Part shown: piece by piece, positions 12,481 to 25,350 of the stretch
Layout of the letters: each line of letters begins with the position of its first letter
Position numbering within the stretch: position 1 is the stretch's first letter
Position numbers and translations under genes: made by a program
The notes under the pieces: generated by a model
Databases searched by the model: none
What the model was told of the DNA's origin: nothing
Seen by the model: only the letters and a program-made list of their open reading frames with translations
Assembly (NCBI RefSeq): GCF_051020985.1
Contig: NC_135002.1
Span: 7,688,001-7,752,000, forward strand
DNA: 64,000 nucleotides
Direction: 5' to 3'
Source: Nomia melanderi
Lineage: Eukaryota > Arthropoda > Insecta > Hymenoptera > Halictidae

Positions 12481-15400
12481 GTACGACTTGCGGCAAAAGT
12501 TATGACCTCAAAGGGCTCGTTAACGAGCGCCCGCCAAATTAGTATAACGCCGGTTCTACTTCTGCGCCTAGACTCCGGTTGGTGTTCTTGCGATGGGCTG
12601 GGTTTTATGGCGTTCGTTTGCTGGCCGATTGTTTTTTCATACTGAGTGCTAGGGTAGATTTTGATTAGGAGGTTCTTTTCGATTTCGCTGCTTTCGGGAG
12701 GAAATGTTCGAACCGGAGTTTAAACCGTGTGATAGGAAGTTTGTTATTTGGACCTGTTTGATAGCTCTAGTGTTGATGCTTGTTGACCCTTTGCGTTTCA
12801 GAGCTGACTCAGCCATCGCTTGATTTGATATGGTAAAGTTAGAGTCTTGTATGCAATATGACGCTTTGTATAATGAATTAATATGTGAAACGTTGGCGAA
12901 CTTTCGTATGCGAAAGTGAAGATGATGACAGTGAATTGGTAAATTTAATTATCTAGTATTAGTCGAGTATCTTGCCTACTAGTTAAGTATCTTAGCATAA
13001 TCTATCTAGTTCATTAGACGGGGAGACAAAAAGTATTCGTTATTACACTCGTGCCTTGCACGCGAATAATTTCACCTTTTATTATCGCAACTGCTTTCAT
13101 TAATTCCTTCGATCCTTCCGATCGAATGAAAATAAACTTCCCACCGGTGGCAGCGGTACATGTAAAGTAAACAGAACAAGATCGTACAGTTCGCGCTACA
13201 TTTTATCACCCAGCGTGCACGAGTATTAATTATTTTCTCAACTTATTACCAGTCACGTTTCAATAAACATCGCTGCCGTATTGAAAAGCGCAATTTCGCT
13301 CCTCGCGCCGGCGTTTCCCCTTTTTATTACCAACTGAAACGAAAACACGGCGCGACGCGGCGCGTCGAGCGTTGCCAACGCACGCACGTTCCATCGACGC
13401 TGTATCGACGGCCAAGCAGTCGCGGCGGTTTCCGCGAAAAAAAAAAGGTCTGCGAGACCCGCTACTCATCGCGATCGTTAATTAATCTCTATAACGCGTT
13501 CGCGCGTCGAGAGCGATACAAGCTGCGCGCCGGCCGTGTACTAACGAGCCGCCGCGTCACACACGATCAATGTAATTAATAATTAATTCCGCCGTATCAA
13601 AGCGACACTCCGTGAACTCTGCTATCTCCAGAGACGTAAATAATTATCCGATAGCCGGGTCAGTGTGCGACCGATAATCAACGACGCGTCCTGTCACGGA
13701 CGCTGACGACAAAGGGACGATTCTGACGCGACTTACGAAACAGGAACAGGATCCCGAGGAACGCTACCGCGATCTGCGGTGTGCTTGCCCCATATTTTCG
13801 CTAATGCAGGATTCTGATGTACCGATTAAACGGAGAATATTAACGATTTGATTGGTGCGATTTGCGGTGGATACTGCTATTGCTAGACTTGTGAATTTCT
13901 CGAATGTTTAATGCTTAGGTGTAATAAACATATGATAATTACGATGAGCTGTATTATATCGAAATTAACTTTCGAAACAGAACAGTACTTATATAACCTA
14001 ATAATTACTATTAATCTAGACTAAATATAACTTTCCCCTATCGAATATCTCAAAGCAAAATATCTCGACTACAAACACAATACAGTTTCAAACTTAATAT
14101 CACCTTTCTTAAGAAATTCCATTACCCTTCCCAGTTCCCATAAAAATCTCCCCAATTCTATTTCCGTCATCCCAAACACTCCACCTAAAAGAACTATCAA
14201 ACAGACCAATGAAAACGAATATTTCATAACAACCACATTCGCAAAGATACTACTCCGTCTCTCGTGCCATTTAAAAGCCCATTCCTACGTCTCCACGTTT
14301 AAAGACACGACTACCGAAACACACCGATGTAATCAATGAGAGACCATTTTCATCCAGGTTCTTCTCCCCGGTTGCTTTTACGGGGCGAGCAGTTTTCCGT
14401 GCAGCGATTTAGCAAGTCCCAGCAATAACCCGGCAGGGAACGATGCTGGAGACGGGCCGGCGATAGGAGGGTTGAAAAAAAAAGAGTTTCCCGTGCCTCT
14501 CGGGCCGTGCTTTGATCGGCGGCCTCTCAAAGCGTCGGCCCCCTGTCTCATTCCGATTCTGTTTTAGCTCGCCCGCATATCGATATCCCACCCCCGTGCT
14601 TTATTCTCCGCCCACCTCTTTATTCGCGCCTTCGACGCGCCGACCAATTTTCGGCCTCTCGTGGCGAACGTGCGCGCGCGAAGGGATGGACGAAAAAAGA
14701 GGGGAACGCGACGTTTCGATCTCTCATTAACCGGTGCTGGTACCGTTATGGAGGAAGTTACGGGCTAAAGGGCGTGAAATTTCCTTTCGCGGAACGGTTA
14801 GACGTTGAATGTTATCGCGGTGAATCGATCTGCAGGGAAAAGCGTGATTGCGCCGCGCTGGGGTTGTAATAAAAAATGGTTAAACTTAGCGGGGGAATTG
14901 AATTCGTTTTATTTTAAGATTGAGAGACTAAGAGAGTGAAAGTGTTTCGTTTTTGATGCTGTTGGAGGTTTTATTGGTAATGGGGTATGGAAAAAATGGA
15001 TTTGATGAAGTCGTTATTTCAATTGGTAAGTGTAATTGTTATTAATATAATTATTAGTATGATTTGTTTTTTCTATTTAACAATAAAATATAACTTCAGG
15101 TATAATTATTATGCTTGGGAATGTGTAATAGAATGAATTACAGCGTAAGTTGTTCGGAAGTGAAGATGTCTGATTATATAAAGACCGTTACTACTTACGG
15201 CACTCCAGTGTTCTCTGTTGGATATTTTTTATGCACAATTACGAGAATTTTCTAACATATATCGTTACTTTCGAAGCTCTGAGGAATTACAATCTCGTTA
15301 AGCTGAAATTGGACAAGGACAAATTTGTTTTAGACAATCGCTGATTCTATCAACTAAGCCAAACACAAGGCAGCGATACAGGCTAACTATGCGAAACGGT

Positions 15401-17821
15401 CTATTGTGTCCGATACACACATTGTCGGCCAATATTTCTAAAGGTTGACAGAGGACATGTTTGCTGTTCCGCAAGGGTCACATATTATTGCAGATTATTC
15501 ATTTGCATGTATATTGACGGAATAAATTACAAAATTGCTCGATAAAACTGCCTCTGAGCCGTATAGCCCGAACAATATTAAAACTCTTCGGACCAGAAAG
15601 CGAATTTAAGAACACTCGCCAAGTTAAAAAGTTGTGCAACTGTAGTTAAACCAGTTCCGTTATCCGATTTCTCAATTATACTTCAGGCAACGTCCACTTA
15701 ATGCAACTGAATGCTACATTTATCGCTTTGATCGAAAGCGAATCACGAAATTCCTGCAAATACGTTACACAAAATGCTTTCCAAACATATAACATCGAGT
15801 TTCGTATTAAGAGGATCTCGATTTTTTAAAATGAAATTATTTACAGCCCGGGGAAATTAAGATAAATTCACCGAACATTCAATAAAACAAAAATTCCCTT
15901 TCACGAAGTTTCGGTCTTTTTATATCCCTTGGAAAGTACTGAAAGTACCTATCAATACGAAAAATAAAATTGATTCGGTCCAAATTTCACAACTCTCCAT
16001 GAAATTCCCCGTGCAAACAGGAAATTTATCAAAAATCTACAATGAGGTGATTGAAAATTGGGGATATTTTCCAATTTCAAAACTCCCAAAAAAATGTTTT
16101 TAATAAAAGTAAAAAATGTCTCGAAAGCCTGCAATAAAGTTTAATTTTCCGATTCCCTGATGTCACGATTCCGAATAAAATTCTTCATAAAATCGGAGAA
16201 TCTGTCAGAAGTTTACAACGAGTATAATCGCACGCAAGCCGATGGACGCAATTATAATTGATCCGACAGAATTGATAATATTTACAAGTGGGTCGTAACG
16301 CGTTAACGATATGTTCGCAAGTAAACCGTCCACGATCTGTTTACTGGCCTAATAAAGAAGGAACGTTCAGGTGGGATATTGAATCACGCCGTGCCGCGGA
16401 TTTCCCCGGGTAAAGAGATTGTTCGAAAGCAGACCCGTTAATAATTAACGGGACGCGTTAACACTGTTCCGAGTCGTGAACAAAATTAATGTTTTAACGC
16501 CCGGCCCGGGCCGGCTGTTCGTCGATTCCAGGCGCTTCCGCGCGCGGAAAAACAAATGCACTCTTGTGCCCGCCGGATAATCCATATAATTAAAAAATTT
16601 ACACACTAGCCGAATGGGCGACGGAATAACGGACCCCAGTAAAAATTTAAATATGGCCGCGGCCCGGTTGAGTGACGCGACACCATCGTAAATTTACAAC
16701 GGCATAAATTTCGATCGATGACCCGCGGGAAACGGGAAGCCCGAACATCAAAGAATCCAACATTTCGAATTACTTTTAATCGAACAAATTTGTTGGAAAT
16801 TGATTTCTCTCTACTATATATTTCTAGAAAACTCTATTAAATACATTTACGATAATAATTACACGTTTTCCAATGAAACCATTCACATACGATATTCCAG
16901 ATTTCATTTTATTCATCGAATAGAAATTTAGTTTACGAATAGTTAATAGTTAATCAAGAAAATGTTTCCAAAATAGACAGTCGCGAGCTTAATCGAAACC
17001 ACTCACACCCGATTCGTGAATTGATCCAGCATTCAAAGGAACATCATTCCACGTCACGTCAATTTTATTCCATCAAAAGTAATTTAACGTAACAACGCAC
17101 TCGTCGTTTCAGTAATCACTCTCACACTCCCTCCATTCAACGATAATTAATTATTTTCCATACACCGCGCTCGATCACAGGACATTTCCAAAATAGTCGA
17201 CGCTAACCGCTACCCTCGATCATCCATCCTTTAACGGAACGCCTCGAAAAATCTCGCAGCACAGTCGCCCGACACAAAAAGAACACGAATTACCAGCAAC
17301 AATCAATAGAAACATATCACAGGAAGCTTCCAACCATCTTATCATTTAATAATCACCGACACGATGTGTTCAACATCGTTCCGCGAATATTATTGCGCGG
17401 CCGGAATCGCTCGAATTACCAGGCGAGGGGCGCGGATGAACGAGCCACCCCGTATAACTGTCCAAGTTTATCCAGCCGCGACGTATACGTTCGCCAACGA
17501 TTATTGTGACAATTTCATTTCGCATTATCCAGCCGAACGGCCAATGACTCTATCGGTGAAAACTACCTCGTTCCCGCGCAGCGCGCGCCATGAGAGAGGT
17601 CCGGCTACAACGCGCGGCCCGGGCTACAGCGCTCGGTAAATTTCCCTTCGGGACATGTTTCGCGCATATCGAAATCCCATTTAATCGAAATTTCGGATGA
17701 GCCACGCTCCGCGCTGTCCGTTGACCCCTACTGTGCCCCTTTCACCCCCGGTTCCTCCTACAACTCCGCCTCGCCGTTCTCCAGGAACGCGCACTTTCGA
17801 ATTCGCTGCGGAACAACGGAA

Positions 17822-17834
17822 GGGGGGGGGGGGG
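17822..17834. repeat. Poly-G run (13)
   Basis: Thirteen consecutive G on the plus strand are followed by A6. It is prone to length error in assembly. Confidence 0.85.
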
Positions 17835-18695
17835 AAAAAAGAGAAAGGAGAAATATATAGAGCAGGTTGCGTTTCGGATCGAGGATTTACTGCGACTTAC
17901 GGATTTGTTTCGGCGGCGCGGAGGTATTCACTCAGCCTGATTGGCACCGGGTGATCCATGGATACGTGCTCCGCTGGAAAAGTGCTCCGAAACGATTTTT
18001 CGGGGGTGCTTGGACGTTTGAATGTTATTATCAGTATTGTTTGGGGAGTTCCTTCAGGATTGTAGTTGTATTATGAGATGGTGATTCTTTATGTTGCGCT
18101 GGTGTTTGGTATTTTGATATGATGGTTTAGGGCTGGTGTTGTTTGATGGTTTTGTAAGTAATGTTTGAGTGTTTCCTTCGTCAACGTAATTAATTAGATA
18201 AGTGAGGAAAAGAGAAGTTTAATGAAATTGGCATTAAGAATCGATTGATGCTTTGATATTGGAATTTGAAATTTGAAGTTCCAAAGATGAGATTTAGGAT
18301 CTGCGAGTGATTTATTTCGTAATATATTATTCTGTGTTATCATTACTAATGCAAAAATTATTCTATCGTTACAAATGAACTATCTACAAACTATGCATTA
18401 ATCAATACTAAATTGTCGCTGCCACGATAGTTCATATCTTCTAATTCATTAATATTTTCTATGAGATCAGTCCTCTATTCAATTCCGAACGATTACGCGG
18501 CGTTCGTCTAAACAAACGAAAAATGAACCGGCGAAACACGTAGCCTGGCTTATCAGCCGAGTAGCGGGCGTCGATTACCATAATCCATCGATCCTGTTCC
18601 TCGGTTAATCGCGGAGAAATCTATCCGTTACGCGTGCCGTCGGAATCGTTCGTCGGTTCGTCACGCGGACAATGATCGTTCGCTAGAAAAAAAAT

Positions 18696-18709
18696 ACACA
18701 CACACACAC
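18696..18709. repeat. (AC)7 microsatellite
   Basis: Seven AC units are followed by a decayed extension (GCAAACACATG). Confidence 0.75.
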
Positions 18710-19145
18710 GCAAACACATGCCCGTACACATACAGTATCGCGTGTTGCGCTTTGATTGACTATCAGTGGTCGGTTTTGATAACGAACAACGCGCTGCTGT
18801 GAGAATGAACTCGCGATCGGTCTGATTTCCCGGTACTAGTTACTCGACCGACAAAAAATTCGTAACAAAAAGTTTCCGCGGAAAATCGTCCTTCTACCTT
18901 TTATTTGATCAATAATCGGTGGTCATTACAGTTCACAGTATAAAGAAAAACGTAGAGCAATGAATCAAGTGTATAGTTACTCACGAAAGTATAGCATCAG
19001 CTATAAAACTACTGTATTACATTTTACCAAATTAAATGTGGATTAGTGAACTGTGTATAATTTCTTAATTGAGTCTATTCCAACTTAGCGTATACGAATC
19101 GAAGCGCATAGCGATAGAAATTGCATTTGGCAGCTCCAGGCTGTG

Positions 19146-19260
19146 GTATTTAAAATATTTCTATGTAACTCCAACTTTGATATTTCAAATATTCCTATAC
19201 CTACAAGTAACTTCAACAGTAATATTTAAAATGTTCCCACACTTCAACTTCAAGTATCCA
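19146..19260. repeat. Diverged AT-rich tandem repeat
   Basis: Three related stretches begin GTATTTAAAATATTT, GATATTTCAAATATTC and AATATTTAAAATGTTCC, each followed by an AACTCCAACTTT or AACTTCAAC segment. Units are 33-42 bp and the array is degenerate. Confidence 0.4.
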
Positions 19261-20053
19261 AAACAGTGTATCTCGCAAATAACTTATCCATCGAATCACA
19301 ATAATGCTATGCTTAACTATAATCACAACGAGCAGACCACATTAAAAATAAAAACAAAATCCCAACGCCCATCAAATGGACACTACAAAACCAATAATCC
19401 GTCTCTCGACAAATCGAATGATCCTCGTACTCTCCGAAAACCGCAAACAATCCGCCGATCACCCCCACACTCGCGATTCCCCGCGTCACAGGTTCCCTCT
19501 CGATTTTTTCCCTCCTTTTTTTAATCTTTCAGCGAAGAACTTTTCAATATTCGCCACACTTCCCGCGGGACGTTGCCGCGTATCGATATTCCATTTCGTC
19601 GGGGAATCGAGCGACCGTGGCGGCGACGCTGCACAGATCACCGGGACCGGCCGACGAACAGCGACGAAAAAATATATAGGGAACCGGGTTGAGAGGGTGA
19701 GGGAGGGTGAATGATGCGACAAGACCGTCGTTTACCTTTATCGTCGCCCCTTACCTTTCCTCGTCGTCATTATACCGGCCCGTCGCACCCTTAGCGCATG
19801 GACCCGCGCGCCACGGGAATATTTATTCGGCCGATGGCTGCTGCGAGCTTACTTATGGGACAACCCAGTCGATTCGAACCCTGTTCTACTGACGCTTCGA
19901 CGAGGGTGAAGGATCGCAGGATCCTTCTTTCAAACGCTTACTTCCGGATCGTTTCTCGGCGGGATTGATAGTTTGACTTTTGGCATCTGAAGGAGTTCGG
20001 TTGAATTCAATTCGATTCGGTTTCGAGGATCTGTCGGTGAATTGTGACGGTTG

Positions 20054-20480
20054 TTTTAGTCGAATACCGTGATTACGTATGAGTCAATCAATCATATATA
20101 TCGTATATAATAATATGTATAATAATTACGAATCAATTCTTTGACAAAACGAGAGTTAATGAACCGATCAATGAGTTTACGTTTGTATTACAACAAAACT
20201 CATTGGAATCTGTGAAATAAAGGATTACCAAAGAGTATGGTGAAATTTGATATTTAAGCTGCGTGGTCTTTTGAATCACTGAATTTTTAGATTTTCACGT
20301 GAATTATGCGAGCTGGCTAATTAACTGGATTTTAGTCGAATATCGCATTTACATACGAAACACGTATTGTTTCTAAATATTATCGATCGATTCTACAGTG
20401 GAACGTGAATTAATGAATTGATCAATGCATTCGTTCGCGTATCGCAGCGGGAATCAATGAAAATCGTGGGAAACGCGGGC
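20054..20480. repeat. Diverged direct duplication, offset about 276 bp
   Basis: TTTTAGTCGAATA at 20054 recurs at 20330. After each copy follow, in the same order, a CG..TTACGTA/TTACATA segment, TTAATGAAC/TTAATGAATTGATCAATG and TCAATGAAAATC-like words. It looks like an old local duplication. Confidence 0.45.
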
Positions 20481-21730
20481 TAATAAATTCCAGGAGTTTT
20501 TATATAAAATCACGTTCCAGCCGCCACGGTTTTAAACAAGTATAGTTATTAATTATTCACCGCGATCGGATTACACGTTGCTGACCGGTGCTCGAGCCAA
20601 ATGTTGCAGGGGTACATTTTTCAAGTTCTGCTTATTGATACCTGGGTGGGCGGGACAATTCGAATGAATAATTCGGATATTTGCAACTCGCCGAGTTATT
20701 CCTATTCAAATGTATGCGTGCCTCGACGGAATGTTCCGGGGGAAAAAGTCATTGCGATGGAAGCGCGCGGGTTTATTTGTGAATAAGAGAAATTTTTTAA
20801 TATATGAATATTTCCGGGCAAAATCGAACCTCTATAGAGAACCGTACACAACTGAAATATATTAATAGAGGAAATACCCAGCAAATCAACCCGTATCGAA
20901 TAAAAATATCCACCTGTTAACATCGTTGACAACTTCTATACGTACGAATACAAATGTTCTGGTAACAATAAAATAATTACTTTAGTCATGAAAGTCAACG
21001 TTTGAACTGAGGGGTAATAAACGAAGATTACAGTACCTTTTAATCTTCAAATTCTAGTATATCGTACAACTCTTTGTATATTCAAGTTCACTGCGACAAA
21101 TCACTGAGATATCATACAAAAATTCAGAAGGAACGTGAAATAAAAGGGAAAGATGGTAGCTTAGCTTCTGGCAGAGCCTGGGATCAGGAGGCGAGCGGAA
21201 ATGCTAAATTATCGCGTGGCCAACTTTCAATTCAATTAATGCCGATAGAGGTCCGGTGACCCAGAACTTCGCCACTTCGTCGACACGCGAAATTGTTTCA
21301 CTTCGTCTTTATTTGAAATATTTCGACCTCCCTTTCATGCTTCATCTTTCGGCGCTGTCTCTTTTTTCCCCTGTCTCTCGCTCTCTCACTTTTTGCACTG
21401 GCTTACAACATTTCTCAGTGGCCTCGCATAGAAACGCGCCACGGTACGATGAAACCGGTCCGCGATTCGAGATGTTGCTCTGAAAGGATTAATGATTCCT
21501 GACACACAACGTCAGATATAATTAATTCTTGAAAGGCGGATCTTTTAATGGCGACTCGGGGATGCGATACCGGCTTGATCCGCCACGAATATTTCGATGC
21601 ATTCGAGACACGATTTTTGTGTCGCGTTTGAGAGGAATCATGATAAATTATGATAAGTGAAAATTTGTGAGAATACATCGATCGATATGTCTTTCATTTG
21701 TTGCAGATCTTGAAACTGGTTATGAAGATA

Positions 21731-22612
21731 TTAACCCTTTGCTGAATAATATACAAATATTTCATCTGAATCGAGATGAAATTTTTAAATTGAGTTCAAA
21801 GAATTTAAATATTCTATTAATTCTTTAAATTGCAATTAAATATTATATTTTTCAATTTTTATGTTCTTAATCTATGGGAATGTAGAATATATCCAAAAAA
21901 AAATTGATATTTCTCACTTCATTATTCCACGACAAATTTTATAAAATAAATTTCGTACATTTAACAATGCAGCCATTGTCACTGCACGAAATACTCGAAG
22001 ATATTGGCCAGATGAGGCTTGACAGACCCGCGGCGGGAGAAGTGTTAATAAACGTACGATCCGGGGGAAGCGACAAGTTTAAATGGCGCGGCGGACGGCC
22101 GTTTGCGAAAACAGACACACCGATGGAAACGGAAACGCGGGAAGGTGAATAAAAAAAGCCGGTCGCACACGGTACTGATTCAATTTAAAGCGAACCGCGA
22201 AGGGGACGCGCATGGAACACGCCGAGAGTATCGGTCTCGGCTCGGACGCGCGAATTTCATGGCGGCACACGCCTCGTTTCTGCCGGGCATTATATTACCC
22301 TCTACTAGCAATTACCTAGCTTCATTTTTCTACTAACGAATTTCATTTGAAATGAATAGGAAAATAGATTTCGATATTTTTATAAACCTACGTATCTCAG
22401 AAAATTATCCACGTAGCTATTTCGTACAAATCCTCCGTCTACGAAATTCGAAAAAATATTAAATAGAAGTATAATATATTTTGCTGTTATTAACTTATTT
22501 CACACCTTGCACAATTATAAAGTCTTGTGTACAATATTAACATTCGTATAACAAATGAATATGGAGAATGTTGAATACGTCGAATGAATAACTTTCGAGT
22601 GCAAAGGATTAA
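21731..22612. mobile_element. Possible decayed TTAA-flanked (piggyBac-type) element
   Basis: TTAACCCTTTGC at 21731 is matched in inverted orientation by GCAAAGGATTAA ending at 22612 (11 of 12 positions). Both ends carry TTAA, the target of piggyBac-type transposons. The 882 bp inside contain no transposase frame and include a CpG-rich block, so this may be two unrelated ends. Confidence 0.3.
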
Positions 22613-24439
22613 TAAATCTTGTAATTCATCCGTATATTTCTTTTCATAATTTTAAATGGAATTATTATTGTTCTCGTCATTCTGCGTGAACAGAACGGAT
22701 CTGTTTGTCAAATTCAACGCGATCGAGGCTACTGTGAAGAACAATTTAAGGTATTGCCGAGCCGGTCGTGTTTCGTCAATACAATCCGTAATTTTTCGAC
22801 GTTTTTCCCACCATTTTACACGGGCAATGGCGTTTCGGTTGAATGAAACAGGAATCTGTGTGCACCCTTTCAAACGGGGCGCGCGTATTTTTGTCCGCGG
22901 TGGAAAAAAAGCGTCCTGGCCGACTTTAAAATTTTTGCTGATTATTTCCCGCGCGGTGTACGCATTGCTTTCGCAGTCCGCGTGAATAGTATTCAATAAA
23001 TTTTCGTCCCGAATGTCCCGTTACGCTTGCTAGGTGCCGAACAACGCTAAACACGTCCGCAAAAAAGCATGGAACGAAGCGAAACGTGACCAACTGCCGA
23101 CACACTCTCGCATCGCGAGCTTCACAAATTGAATTCCACTGTAAATCTGCCTTTTCGATTCTAACCGATCGGCTTACAGATTTAAACACAATCATTTTCT
23201 TGAATATATCCCTTAATGTTATTTGCCGTTCGGTATTTCAGCAACGTGGAGATTCATGCGTCCGTAATTTGGTGATGGGCTTAATATTATATTAATTACG
23301 CCTTGAGAATTTTCTTATTTTGTCGCTTATCATATCAATCATTCTTTTATATGAAATATTTTCAAGTAACTTAAAGTCTACTAATACAAATTATTGCCGT
23401 ATAAAGTGATAATGATTAAAAAGAAATAAAACAAAAATCAGTTCCAGTCCTGTTATAATAATTTTCAAAAAATCTTCCACTCCATCAAATCGCCATTCCA
23501 ACTACCTCAAAAGATAAAAGATCCACCCTTTCATTAAAAATCATATAAAGCACCGAACATTACCTAAACAAAACAATGTCCTTAATAACCGACAATATCA
23601 TCTAAGTTCCCTCCAACAAAAATTCCACAAAAGCCTGCCAAATCTCACTTCCATCTTCCAAAAGAATATCATGAACAACCCCCACGATCTCGCACAAGAT
23701 CCAGACACCTCTATCAACGCATCGATCCAATTCTCCCGAGACATGAGGCGAAAAACGCGGAAGCGAGTCGTCGCAGATAATCCCACGAGGTCTGGTGGTA
23801 ACATTTCGATGCGCCTCGCCGAAGGATTCATTAACGAGTGGCCACTTTTCGGCGCGGCGTCGTCGGCGACGATCGATCGTGATCGGCGGATACCTCTCTG
23901 CCGGTCGTAGGTACCGCGCCGCCACTCGAATGGCCCATTCGTCGCTCACATTTACCACTGATGGTTTTGCACGCAATTTGGAGTCACGCCAGGACGTGGT
24001 TTCCCACGACCATCGCGGGAGGACACACCGAAAGCGTGGGGGTTGGTGTGCGGATGGGGTGGAACGAGGAACGAGGGTCGAGATTGTGAGATGGAACAGA
24101 AGATAGGCAGGCCGATCGGCTACTGGATGAGGATGCGGCGTATTCAAGCGGATTGCCAAGTGGCCGGCGCCACATACCGGAGAGTCCGGCGGTTTGCCAT
24201 TAAATTCGTACCGAATTCGTCCCAAGTTCATGCTTTATTTAGCGTCCGCCGGTGGACTTACTGATCCGATGCCCGGCCGGGTGCGCTCGACGACCTTTCC
24301 ATCGATTTTTAATCCCGGAGGAGTTAAGGAAGACTGCTGTGGGTTGTTGTGTTCGATGTTTCGTTAATAGAGTATTTTATTGGTGGTGGAAAAGTGATGA
24401 ATTAATTGTTGTAGATTGTTGATTGTTTGAGATTCAACT

Positions 24440-24715
24440 TAGAGGCTTTTGATATTTAACCTCTATGCTTTTGTGACTCTGTGTATGGGACACTGGGACA
24501 CTAAGTCTCTAACACTCTAGGCTTTTAAGAGTCTAAGACTGTAAAACACTGAGACTCTAGGACCCTAGGCTTTGAAGAGTCTAGGATTCTGAAACACTAG
24601 GACTCTAGGACTCTAGAACCCTGCGAATTTATGATTCTGTGACTTTATAACTTTATGGCTCTACGACTGTAGGACTCTAATACTCTAGGACTCTAGTCAT
24701 TAACGCTGTGATTTT
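24440..24715. repeat. Degenerate minisatellite of GACTCTAG-type words
   Basis: Words GACTCTAG, ACACTCTAG, GACTCTAAG and GGCTTTTAAG/GGCTTTGAAG repeat with a period near 9-10 bp. A higher-order repeat of about 65 bp is visible (CTAGGCTTTTAAGAGTCTA and CTAGGCTTTGAAGAGTCTA). Confidence 0.6.
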
Positions 24716-25089
24716 ATAACTATCACTCTTAATAATCCAAGTTTGTACACCACTCACAGATGCTCCCCTGCCCTACATTCAGTGCTACCACACTCTTGCC
24801 AACTACAATCTAATCACTCCCCTACTGCAGCTATTAAACGAAATCATCGTCCAAAACTCGAAACCCTCATCGCACATGCCATAAAAAACCCACACTCTTC
24901 ATCGTCTACCATCCTCTCGAAAACGGCCCAAAAACACTGTAAACTAGCAGCAGCAATAAATCGCCCCAACTTTCCACTATCCCCGTATTCTCGTCAATCA
25001 TCCGACGAAACATTCGCCAGCAATCGACAATCCGCTAGCAACGCGAGGCCGAGTTGTCCGATCGAACGTGATACCGAGCATTCGTCCCG

Positions 25090-25350
25090 ATTAGCTAAGT
25101 TGCGGGCGGCCGGCGGAAAATGGCGTCGCGACGTCGTTTCCGATATACGAGCGACGTCGCTCGGCGTCAGCGGGACCGGGAAAGACGCCGCAGAGGTTGG
25201 CCGGGAATCGAACCGTCGTATTGGCTGATGGAGGCGTTACATTGGCTGATTGGCCGCGCGACGATCTGCCCGATCGAAACGTTAGACCCCAACGTGGCCG
25301 TAGTTCGGCCGGAACCTTCCAAGTGTCAGGGCGAGCGCGGTTCATCCGCT
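25090..25350 (-). promoter_or_regulatory. CpG-rich block with three CCAAT boxes
   Basis: Three ATTGG (CCAAT on the minus strand) lie within 34 bp at 25220-25224, 25241-25245 and 25249-25253, two followed by CTGA. The surroundings are CpG-dense. This is a promoter-like arrangement, but no adjoining coding exon was found on either strand. Confidence 0.3.

Noticed and set aside
19855..19890. Second B-box-like GGTTCGAATC on the minus strand
   Set aside because: No complementary stems; not a tRNA.
23602..24231. 209-codon minus-strand open frame
   Set aside because: It sits in a CpG-rich, stop-poor block; it has no recognised domain, no clear splice sites and overlapping open frames on the other strand.
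25195..25225. tRNA B-box-like GGTTCGATTCC on the minus strand
   Set aside because: The flanks do not form a T-arm stem or an acceptor stem, and no A-box lies at the right distance.
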